64,000 nucleotides of DNA. Source: Ustulina deusta. Taxonomy: Eukaryota > Ascomycota > Sordariomycetes > Xylariales > Xylariaceae. Where the stretch lies: positions 930,001 to 994,000 of the forward strand of contig JAJNNX010000012.1 in the NCBI GenBank assembly GCA_023159155.1, in the 5' to 3' direction. The translations under genes were made by a program, and so were the position numbers. Below, piece by piece: positions 45,833-55,893 of this stretch. The stretch's first letter is position 1; each line of letters starts with the position of its first letter. The notes under the pieces were generated by a model, which saw only the letters and a list, made by a program, of their open reading frames with translations, ran no database searches and had not been told where the DNA came from.

Positions 45833-47646
45833 TTAATGGCTGTGCTCATGTAGAGGGCTACCGCCAGCAGTAATAACCTCCTGGCACTTCGCCAGTATAG
45901 CCGCTTGCCTCGATACTTCGGCCAACGTCCCAACGACCATCTTGTTTCCATGCACAAAGCCATACAACGCATAAGGGATGCCGACTTCATCGCAAAAGCC
46001 TTGCACAAGCTTCTGAGTCCGACGAAGATTATGGCGAGGGATTCGAGGGAAAAGGTGATGGATGACTTGAAACTGCAACCCGCCATGGAAGAAGTCTAAC
46101 CAAACTGGGCAGTCAATATCCATAGTAGTTCGAAGCATCTTTTGGGGAAAGGACTCATGTGGACCTAGGTCAGATGTGCTCATCGCAAAATGTGAAAGGC
46201 AGATCTGCGCATGCACAGGCATGGGGACGACATGGCTAATCACGAAGAAGACGAATCTGTCCCAATTGGTAGGGAGTGTCTTATACATAATGCCATATCC
46301 GAACCAAGCCCAGAAGAACAAATGGCCAGTGATCTCGAGATAGCGATGCCACCAGGCCGGCCCTTTCCGGGGACCTTGGCCAAGGATAAGATAGGCCCAG
46401 GAGAGACGGTAGAGATTGAGGCGGCCGAAGGAGAGAAGAAAGTAGTAAGAATAATGCTGAACCCGAAGGGCAAACTTAGCTACAGCATCGTACTCCATGA
46501 CATGCTCGTAATACGTGGAGCGCAGGGATTGAAGAAGGCGGTGCGAGACGGCCATGAAAGGCATATGTTCGATGTCCGGATCGTGTTCCGGTGCATTCGT
46601 TACAACATGGTGAACGTTGTGGTTTTTCTTCCACCAGCCTAGAGACAGGCCACCCAAGAAGTCGGCAATTATAATGCCAATAACCGAGTCAGTATGAAAG
46701 TCATGGGTGATGCCCATATGACCAGCATCATGGGCTGTGAAGACTAGCTGGTGCCATAATGCACCTAGGCATGCAGCACTCGTGGCATACCAACCCCAGC
46801 GAAGGAATAGGAACGAGGTAACGGCAAGCAGAACATAACGACAGAACTCCACAACATAGTCCCAGTAATTGCACTGGTATAGGCCATCATCCTTGACGCG
46901 CTGATGCAGTTCCCGGTACTTAGAGACAATGTTGTCCTGCGTTGCAGCATCCATAGGTGGGTACTTCTCCAGGTCGAGCGCGGTTTTCTCGTGAGTTAGT
47001 GTGTTGAGGAATGACATGCCCCCATCTTCTGGCTCGACGGATGAGACCGAGCAAACAGATGCCCTGCTCGACGAGTCTGCAGGGGCGCGCCGTTTCCGAA
47101 GAAGCCCGTCAACGTTAGCATCAAAAACTGGAGAAGGGGGCCGGGATCCCAAGTTGCTCGACGAGGCCGTGGAGGCCGTGGAGGTAACTGGGCAATCTAA
47201 GTCGTTGTCGATCCTGTCATCGGGTCCAACTTCGGATAACCGTCTAAACTTGCCTCCCTGGATAGGTGGGATGAAGTTGGACCATCTCCCCTCGAACCTT
47301 CCTATGCGATACCGGTTCATCTGCTCTCTCGCTTCACGGGAGTGAAGACTACAACGCAGCCAAGAGTCAATATTAGCAGGGAGCAGGCAAATAAGGGTCT
47401 CCGGCAATGGGGAATAGGGAATGGGAATGAGAATGGAAATAGCAAGAAAAGAAAGACATACGCAGTCACCTCGTCTGTGGCATCACGCCCGATCATGTGT
47501 CGGACGGCTTTATCGCCGCCCGGATGATACGGTGCCCATGCGTCTGCCTTGATAACATACTGATCGAGAATGAAGACCATGCGCCCATCGGCTATCAGCG
47601 CCTCGATCTCTCTCCTGGACATAGACGGGTACGTCCTTGGAGCCAT
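45833..47646 (-). CDS. Delta-8 sphingolipid desaturase with N-terminal cytochrome b5 domain
   Basis: ER-membrane front-end desaturase that adds the 8-9 double bond to the long-chain base of fungal glucosylceramides. Exon 1 47646-47462, intron 47461-47349 (GTATGT donor, TTGTAG acceptor, 113 nt), exon 2 47348-45833: 566 residues. Seen: cytochrome b5 haem motif HPGGD (41-45), with the second haem His at about 64 just after the splice; histidine boxes HDAGH (268-272), HNVHH (305-309) and QVIHH (489-493), where Gln replaces the first His as in all front-end desaturases; four hydrophobic helices between them. A Ser-rich linker separates the domains. The ATG at 47646 is chosen; the frame extends upstream only with non-ATG codons. 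The first exon carries most of the b5 fold. Confidence 0.93.
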
Positions 47647-50600
47647 GATTGCTCCTCTAAGCTCTGCGTGTTGCACGATTGACAACAAAATAAGCCAGTG
47701 CCCTCAATGCCGCGAAGCTGTGGTTTGCAAGGCTGTTCCAATTGGGAAGACCAGAACGAGAAAAATGACGTGGTGTCTGTATAAGTAGGAGGAGGTCTGC
47801 AGTTTATCAGATGATCCGGCGAGAAGAGCTGTAGGTTCTGGGCGGCAGCCGAAAGAAGCGGTGGGGGAAATAAGGCCAGGTACCTAGCCAGTACTAATAC
47901 CAAGGTTAGGTACTTAAGTATCTATAGCTCGGTAGGTGGAGTCGACTTTGTGAAGCTCCGCATCATTTGCTACTAAGACCTTCTCGGACTGTTGTACCAT
48001 GACCTGTATCTACCTATGCAGTATACAAGGTACCAGGTATATTGCACCTCGAGTAAACAACTTACATAAGGTAAGGCTATAATGAAATAAAACTATTCAC
48101 GACAGCCGCTTTTCAGATGGTTCCATGATTCCATCACACTCGATGCTTGCTTAGTTGCTGGCAGTAGATTCGGTGGCCTTCATATCCGCAGACTAGGTAT
48201 TGTTATTTTGGCCCTACACGCCATGTTTAATCGTGCTCACTATAATGGGCCATCGTATGTTTTCCTCTGCTCTCTGCTCCGGGTATCTAAATTATCTGAT
48301 ACATCAATTATCTACACCATGTATGTATGTTCCTCTCTCGCACATGGCAATAAGCTCAACATGCATTTCACACCGCTTCAATGTGAGAATACCTAGGTAC
48401 TATGTATTTATCTATATTGAACATCCCCACACGATCCCTTTGGTGCCCGCCTTGTCGAGATAGGTATCCAGTTTGGAAGGTAAAGGTAGCCTCTAGGCCG
48501 CAGCACTCGGTCTACGATACATACCAACACTGCCCCTTAGGTAGATAGACTACATATCATCTAGATCTGCACACTATTTACTATATATATACTACATAGG
48601 TAGGACTGTAAGTCACATACACATATATCAAGACCTCGGAAACTACACCCCTATCACAGACCATCTAATCCCCTAAACAGTATCCTAAATACCGCCCAGA
48701 TCACGTTGACGCCGTTGATATTTCCTTATGTATGCACGGCAACTGAAATTCTAGAACTACTCAGTAAGACAACTCGTAATTTGTTCGAGGGAGTCGATTC
48801 AGTGGTAGCACGTTTGAGAGTCCTCTTTAGCATGAGTCTCAGGAGTCGTTGAGACCCCGAACAACCTCTCTCGTCCTGTTAGCCCTTTAGTATAGAATTG
48901 CGCTTTAGTTCTTTTATGTCCTTTCTTCCTTTTTCTCACCTGTGAGTCCCAGAGCAATGAATATGAGTTTTCCCATTGTTGAACATGTCGTTAACCCTGA
49001 GGGCTGCCGCATTTGGATCATGATCAGCATCATGACTGACACTTCTCATCTTCGAGCTCATGGGATCTTAAGAAGCCCACATCGGCCTCACAGAATTGTA
49101 ACGAAACTCAATGATATGTTCGGGCCCCTCTCAGAAGCAGCTTTATAGCATATTAGCCCTTTACCCGATGAGAATGCCCGGTTATACGTGCTATCTACCT
49201 CGCACATACAGTGGCTCAAAAAAAGTCCCGTCTGCTTTTTTTCAAAACCGAAATGTTTTTGTTAAATAGAGTACAATTTCTGCCTTAATGCATAAATAAA
49301 AAATAAATAAAAAGTATTTTCTAAAAGCCAACCTATCCCTTAATATAAAATAAAAATTTCAATTTATTTAGTTCTAAAACCTGCTAGATATATTGCTTTC
49401 TGTAGTGAAAGTATTTGAACCGTAACAAAAAACGGATGGGACTTTTTTCAAGTGACTGTACACCTTGTTTGACAGATTCGGGATGCTATGACAACCGTAT
49501 AGGAATTATCAACACGTGTGATTGCGGCTGGGTAGTTAGTTAACTGATCCAGATCAATCTATATACTCATACACCTGACCACCAATAAACGAAACGGGGA
49601 TAATACTAGGTCACCCGCAGCCTGTGTGTTAGCCGGTATCATAGGTATAAGTTGATTTCAGCGCGCTCCAAAATTGTATTTGAGAATTTGCATATGTTTG
49701 CGTGTTAAATGGCTTACAATACACGGGAGAAAGAGAGAATGCATTAAATAAAAGGGATATCAATAATGAAAGAGGTAATAGCAAGTGAAGATAGATAGAA
49801 ACCATGACGGCCCGCTAAACACGACCGACCATCCACCTACGCCATCCCCATCATCTGCCTCTAAAGTCTTGGATAATGGGTTGTCTTCGTGCCCGGGACG
49901 CAGAGCCCCAGCCCTCCACCCCCCGCCGGGTGACGCTTTTTCTCATTCTAGGTAGATTAAAGAACTCTGGATAAAGTAGACACCCAAACCGAACGCCCTG
50001 CTCCGTTGACCGAACGGAGGAAAGATAAAACTATCCAAGATTGATTTACACCAAGGTGTATACAATGGAATATCGTATCCTGTATTCTACCCTATAGTCC
50101 TAATGAGAAAGGGGGAACCCCCAAGAAAACAACTGAGAGTCCCTCCCCGATCGTATGTCCCTGTTGTTTAATGTAATTATCCCAAGAAATGTGAACCTGT
50201 AAGACGTCGTCTTACGTTCTTTCTTCGTCTTCTTTCTGTCTTTCCATCTATTCCTTCTGTTCAAAACCACCCTTTCCCTATACGCCATATTGCGCCAGAT
50301 GAACGAAAGTCTATCACCGACATCGCGCGGTTTAATTTGCAGCACCTTTTAGTTGGTCCGGTTCGATTCCGTTGCTTATTCAACAGCCTCGAGTTTTCAC
50401 CTCTTCTCTTCTAATCTACCATCGTTCCGTTTACCGAGCTCGCTCCTTCTGTCGATATCAATTGGCATCGATGCTGCCGTCGATGAACAGACAGACGACC
50501 GCCGGCACGAAACCCTTGCCAAAGAACCCATGTCGGGTCGCAGTTCTGCTAGAAGTATGTGCCCGGTCCTGTGTACCGATTTACTGTATGATAAGACGTT

Positions 50601-50774
50601 CCCGAGTCTGCAGGAAAGGTATATCTCTAGGATGCGGTTCTAGAAGAAAACAAAAGTCAGAAACTACTCGTTACCACTTCTCCATTGAATCTAGGCTCAA
50701 CCCGAGAGAAACCTCGCTGTTCCTCTTCTTATTCTTCCTCTTCTGCTGATACCGAGAGTATATGGAAGGGAGGA
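47647..50774. other. 3.1 kb intergenic region with a MITE
   Basis: Holds the desaturase promoter at the left (GGTACCTAGCC at about 47878), several TAGGTA and AT-rich stretches, a 250-bp MITE at 49209-49458, and the 3' end of the VOC gene at the right. No other gene is supported. Confidence 0.55.
49209..49458. mobile_element. Tc1/mariner-type MITE, 250 bp, TA target duplication
   Basis: The left end reads CAGTGGCTCAAAAAAAGT followed by CCCGTC; the right end, read inward from the other strand, is CAGTCACTTGAAAAAAGT followed by CCCATC: 19 of 24 positions match. Each end is flanked directly by TA (49207-49208 and 49459-49460), the target duplication of Tc1/mariner elements, and the CAGT terminus is also typical. 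The interior is strongly AT-rich with no open frame, so the element is non-autonomous. The imperfect match of the ends suggests an old copy. Confidence 0.88.
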
Positions 50775-52298
50775 CTACTTACTAGGTCGTTCCCCTACGC
50801 AGCTAATGCTATCGCTCGGCGCCACGCTAGCCTTGTCGTCGTCATCGTCGACGATATCCTTCCAATCTACCTCCCTGGGCGGTGGCGGAATCTCGCGCGC
50901 CGAGACGTAGCTCGGCGCGCGGCTGGGTGCCTTGGACTGGGTCTGCGTCTTGCTTGGTCGCATGGTACCGACGGACTTCTCGCTGCGCGTCGACATGTAC
51001 GTCTCGGCATCGGCGGGGCGGGGCGGGCGAACGCTGCTATGTCTGGAGCTTGTGTGGCTACGCCGGTCGTCGTCACCGCGCCTGGAACGCGACGAGACAT
51101 GGCTGCGGGCGTCTGGCGCCTGCGAGGGGGCCTTGGATGGCACAGGGTTCCGCCGCTTGAATAATTCGGCGTGCAGCTGGGACTTGGGGTTTGTTGCGTG
51201 CCAGGACCCCGCCTGGCTGCCGTGTTCGGCTTCCGTGATGGGACGAGGGGGTTCGGGGTGGTGCGAGCCGACATTACTCTTGTGTTCTACATCGGCGATC
51301 ATTAGGGGTTCCCGGGGGGAACCTGGGCTGCGGTCCCGCGTGCGCGATCCTGGACTATGACGACTAGTTCGGTCCTCGACTTCCTCCGCCGGCGGGCTGC
51401 CGGCTTGCGAGCGCCGCGTCGTGTATGCAGGTTGCGGGTACTGGTTCGATCCGGGCGGATACTGCTCGGGGTATCTGACCCTCTCAACGGTTCTCTCCAT
51501 CTCGACGTAACGGGGTTGGTGGTCCGGGTGTGGCTCCGGATACGTGGCTCGACGCTGCAAAGGCGGTGCGTCAAACTCCTGACGCAGAGCACGGTCACGC
51601 TCCTTTTTGATGAAGGCGTATGTGATTCCAGCTCCTAGGGCGCCCGCCGCGACGGCGCCTAGCACGGTCCCTACCATGGCGCCAGTGCTGAGCCCCTTCG
51701 AGGTCTGCTGCTGAGGCGGAGAGGACTCGACGGTGGACGTAGTAAAGCTACGCCGCATAACTCTGTACAGTTCGTTATCCGTAGTAGGCATGATGGTTGC
51801 TAGTCCCGGCCGTGACGGAGAAGTTGAACCCACGGCCGAGGTAGAGACGTCCAAATTCCAGTCGAGGATTCGAGTGACCTGCTTCGTAGTCGATTGGGTC
51901 TGGCGCACCGTGGAAGGAAGATAGACGACCTCCATGACGTTTCCCTCGAGGTCGGTGGCGCTCGCGCGACTTTCCCCTCTCGATCCGTCGTCTTCCCTGA
52001 GGACAATATTAGAGTTACCGCTCGGGTTCGCCCTCCTCGCGGCGGCATGGAAAGCAGACACGACGGACGGCGAGCCAACCGAGAGGCGTATACGTGTCGG
52101 CCGGGGTGCGTTGGCACTAGTCTTGACCTCGAAAGTTGGATCCGGGTTGCCGAAAACAATGGATGCTGAGTTGGCGGATATAAAACGTAGGCCGAGAGGT
52201 TGAGTGACGGCCGAGTAGAAGGAGGCGGCAGGAGGGAGATCCTTGACCTGGACGCACGGTAGAGCCTGCATTGCGGGCTGGTGGAGAGATGACTTCAC
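50775..52298 (-). CDS. VOC (glyoxalase-like) domain protein with one membrane helix and a long disordered tail
   Basis: One frame of 507 residues. The N-terminal 130 residues form a vicinal-oxygen-chelate half: MQALPCVQVKDLPPAASFY, LRFISANSASIVFG, IRLSVGSPSVVSAFHAAA and the closing strand SATDLEGNVMEVVYLPS, which keeps Glu at the usual metal-ligand position but has no His in the first strand. A Ser/Thr-rich linker follows, then one hydrophobic helix at 206-230 (MVGTVLGAVAAGALGAGITY) stopped by KKERDR, and about 270 disordered residues rich in Arg, Ser, Pro, His. The last residues VAPSDSISCVGERPSK are followed at once by a GTAAGT sequence, so a short extra exon is possible. The start may instead be Met10 (52271). 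The enzyme substrate is unknown. Confidence 0.75.
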   Translation of the reverse strand: MKSSLHQPAMQALPCVQVKDLPPAASFYSAVTQPLGLRFISANSASIVFGNPDPTFEVKTSANAPRPTRIRLSVGSPSVVSAFHAAARRANPSGNSNIVLREDDGSRGESRASATDLEGNVMEVVYLPSTVRQTQSTTKQVTRILDWNLDVSTSAVGSTSPSRPGLATIMPTTDNELYRVMRRSFTTSTVESSPPQQQTSKGLSTGAMVGTVLGAVAAGALGAGITYAFIKKERDRALRQEFDAPPLQRRATYPEPHPDHQPRYVEMERTVERVRYPEQYPPGSNQYPQPAYTTRRSQAGSPPAEEVEDRTSRHSPGSRTRDRSPGSPREPLMIADVEHKSNVGSHHPEPPRPITEAEHGSQAGSWHATNPKSQLHAELFKRRNPVPSKAPSQAPDARSHVSSRSRRGDDDRRSHTSSRHSSVRPPRPADAETYMSTRSEKSVGTMRPSKTQTQSKAPSRAPSYVSAREIPPPPREVDWKDIVDDDDDKASVAPSDSISCVGERPSK

Positions 52299-54619
52299 AG
52301 AAGTAGGTAATGGTCTGAAAGGAAATGCAGGCAGCCTTGGCGTTGTATTGAAGCAACCCTCTTCTCGACAATCAGGGACCGTTGATAGGTATGGAATGTG
52401 TGTGGGATGTGCCGGTGCAGTGGAGAGGCAGCCTCACAAGGCAGATGCAGCTATCCGGACCAACCGTAGGCCAGATGAACGTGATGTATAAGGTGAGACA
52501 AGATGTGACCACACTGGGCTGCTGTACTGCCGAAGACAGACCGTGACAGCTGAAAAGTAAAGCCTTGTGTCCCAGCCAGTCGAGACGGCGACAACAACAA
52601 CGGCAACGATGGATGGGAAGATTGTGAGTTTATAGTATATGCACGATGGGCTTCGCTTCGAATCTTCCTGCTTGGCCTAAGAAAGAATAATGACGGGAAT
52701 GACAACAACTGCAACTTTCAGAGACCAGATGAGAAGAACAGTAGCGTGCCACCTCGCTTCTTAAGGGATCTGGGGATACCGACAAGGAAAAGGTCCAGAC
52801 GAGTCAGAGCCAGGTATTGTCGGGGCAGCTTGTTATCAGGTATGGATGCAGGCTAACTTTGCGATGTGTAGTCCCCGCAACCCGTGTGTTGTTGTGGCTC
52901 GTTACCGGCCCCCGTGTGAGCTGAAGTGTCCTTAGTCGCCTCTCCCAAGCTGGATCCACGTATTACTCGACTGACTAATGAGGGAACGAATCAGAGAGAG
53001 CAACGCCATACAAGTGCGACGCGATATGAATAGACGTTGCGTTTGGTGTTGTACAATGAACGGTCTGTATCTCAGAATCAAGCTAGACCGACATTCTCTC
53101 GCCCCATCGACCCAGGATGCTGCCATGTACCTCCCTCTACCGCCGAGGGGAAACCTCGAAACACCGGTGGCCAGTGGCAGACGGGTCTCTTGGCAACAGA
53201 GGGTCTGCCACGTTGGTTGATGCCCTACTTCCTACTTGGACGTGCCGTGTCCCCCTTTGGGCCAGTGAGGTGGTGCTTGCATTAGGTAGTGTTGGCTAAG
53301 GCCTTTCTGCCCATCGCCGTGGCTATTCCACCCCCCCACACGCGGTTCGGGGAGATGTGAGGCCACCCACTTCGCAACCGGGGGTGATAGGGAATGGTAG
53401 AATGCTCCAAACACAATTAGCTGCATACGGATCACCGGTGGGCGCTTGCCGTGGCCCAGTCAATGCATCCCGTCCAACACGGCCCAAAGAGTGGGAGACT
53501 TGGGAGGGTGGGATCGAGATAATTGGTGGCATGAAGGGAGAGCACTAGGTCGATATAAAGTCTGAGAACCCCTCTTCATTACGTTGTTCTGCCTTCGACT
53601 GGTCGACGGGCATTACACGTGTAGACCAGTGGGCAAAGAGATCACTTGCAAGTGGAGCCGAGCATGCTGCGCCATGGGTCCCCGACGCTCGGTGTCAGTC
53701 AGTTATCCCCTGCGCAGCAATTAGCAACACAGGGTGGCCAGTCTTAGTCTCATGTGGTTACAAATCGGGGCTTTTTATTTACTTATACTTTTCTTCGCTA
53801 TAGACTACTCTTGCAGAACGCCACGACACCATCAGTAGCAGATTGAAGTGACATATAACGTCGATAACAAGAACCACGGCGTATCCTTCGTCTCATAGCT
53901 ATCGCTATCGACAAGTCGCTTCAGCCTTATTCGTCCAGCGATGGCTCGCGGGAGTCAAGGAGACAGATGTGTTGAGTGCACAATTCCCAACCGATGGGTT
54001 CTTCATTGGAGTACAAACTTAATGTTTGCCTCTTCACTTACTCCATCCCCAGCTCGAACTACTGCCTGATCCAGATGGCTCTCTCCACCTATCTGGCTAG
54101 CCTCAGAGATTTGTGATCCAGGCCGTCGTTTGTAGCGCGGCAAGTTCTCAACAGACACCGCGTATGCCGGCCGAATGTCTTGCAAGCTGTATTTGAGAAG
54201 TCCTTGCCCAAGGTCAACCCCTAGCTCCATATATATTGAAACGTCGAATTAGTATCACAAAGACGACGAGTGCGGATGCCGCGACGGGCAAAATATGAAA
54301 AAGAGCAGAGACAAAGAAAATACGAAGGGAAAAGAACAGTGAACCAGGTTGAATTGGCCCGCCGAGACGGTGAAAACGTCTTGGATCTCCTGTTGAACGC
54401 CTGATGTTTTGGTTGTAAAAACAGAGACAGCAAAACTCGTAGACCCAAGCTCTGGGGACGCCCGCATTCACCGCAATGTTGTATGGCAGATCCTGGAACG
54501 GCCGTCACCCGCTCATGTCGACCTCATACGCACCACCGCCTGTCCACCCCACGCATTTCATCCCAAAAGCTGGTCCGAGGGCATGTAATGACCCCTCGAG
54601 GAGGACCAGGGAACAGGTT
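52299..54619. other. 2.3 kb intergenic region
   Basis: Holds the promoter of the VOC gene at its left and the EMG1 3' end at its right. Open frames on both strands are under 100 codons and not recognised. No repeat stands out. Confidence 0.5.
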
Positions 54620-55477
54620 TTAAATAATGTCCCAGACGTCTTCGGCAGCGTGGCAGAACTTGCTGCAGGCAACGCTAGCCGAGAGACTGTAGTTGCTGAT
54701 GGCAATCTTCTCGTCTACGTATTCGTCGGCGAAGTTGTCGGAACCCTTGGCCATGGCACCGACAAAGACACAAATGCTCTCCTTTGACTTGAGGTTTTGG
54801 ATGTAGTCTCTCGGTCGTACGATCTGCTCGTCAAAACTGAGCGTAACCTTGCGGCAGTTTGGCGGGAGATGGTCGGTGATGGGGTTTTGGATGACACGTA
54901 GCAATTTCTCCTGCGAGTTTGTGGATCGAATGGACAAACGGTGGAGGAGCTGAACCATCAAACCAGCGAAACGCTTAAAAGTTCGAGGAATTCGCACGGT
55001 CGGGGAAACCTCGATCAGCACGCCCTTTGCAGTGTGGATGTAGATTTGCAGTTTTCCAGCCTTGTTGATGGGCGAGTCGAGGAGGGTTAGAAGGCACTAT
55101 GTTAGTAGAGTGGCGTCAGCATGTTGAATGCAGACTTGGTGATAATAACAATGTTGGTTGGGCAACAAAACAAGGGCAGGACCACGCACCTGATGCGTAA
55201 TGTCGGGTCTCGCGTCGCTGATGTCACGGTTCATCTTGCGCATGACACCGATGTGTTCGTCACTGTTGAGGAGAGAGTACTTGTCCTCGCGCTGCATGCC
55301 CATGCGGCCAGCACCGCCGCCATGGGAGGCCTTGTAGGTCTCGAGGCTCGCATTGGAGAGCACGACGATAAGCCGCTGGGCGTCCTTGTCGCTGGCAGCG
55401 ATGGGGACGTTTTGTTCGGCGACGAGCTGGGGGAGGGCGGGAGGCGGAAGCGACTGGGTGCCTGTGGTTGATGCCAT
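54620..55477 (-). CDS. EMG1: 18S rRNA pseudouridine N1-methyltransferase Emg1/Nep1
   Basis: SPOUT-class methyltransferase that methylates the hypermodified pseudouridine of 18S rRNA and is essential for small-subunit assembly in the nucleolus. Exon 1 55477-55190, intron 55189-55097 (GTGCGT donor, CTACTAACATAG at the 3' end, 93 nt), exon 2 55096-54620: 254 residues, the normal length. Seen: [55 protein letters not shown] across the splice, [52 protein letters not shown] (SAM knot) and the C-terminal [20 protein letters not shown]. The start at 55477 is the only in-frame ATG giving the expected N-terminus. Confidence 0.96.
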
Positions 55478-55692
55478 ATTGTTAAGACGGCGACCGATGA
55501 AGCAGGACGGTGATATTGCAGAGAAGAATAATCGGAATGTTGAGACAAGGTGGGCAGAAAACCAGCGCCTTAAACTCTAAAGGCTACCTGGGTCGTTTCC
55601 ACCCCCCTCTGTTGTTTCAGAGATGCCGACCACCGAACATAACAAACACAGCTGGTCCGATAAGAGACAAGCAGCCAATGAATGACAGGTAG

Positions 55693-55716
55693 GGTGGTGG
55701 TGGTGGTGGTGGTGGT
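55693..55716. repeat. (GGT)8 microsatellite
   Basis: Eight uninterrupted GGT units in the presumed upstream region of EMG1. On the minus strand it is (ACC)8. Confidence 0.85.
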
Positions 55717-55866
55717 ATTTTGGAGGCGAAGGGGAATGGAAACATTGGACGAAAATGATGACGACGTTGTGTATACCAGTTTCTGTCGGCATGCGAGGCA
55801 GAATACAGACAGACAGATACGTAGGTCAGAGGGGTAGATGGCCTAGGATCATGGATAGGACCGGCA

Positions 55867-55893
55867 CTCCAGTACCTCCAGTACCTCCAGTAC
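55867..55893. repeat. 9-bp tandem repeat CTCCAGTAC, three copies
   Basis: Three exact copies follow one another, about 400 bp upstream of the EMG1 start. No unique spacers, so not CRISPR. Confidence 0.85.

Noticed and set aside
55867..55893. CRISPR-like short repeats
   Set aside because: Three head-to-tail copies with no spacers in a eukaryotic genome: a tandem repeat.
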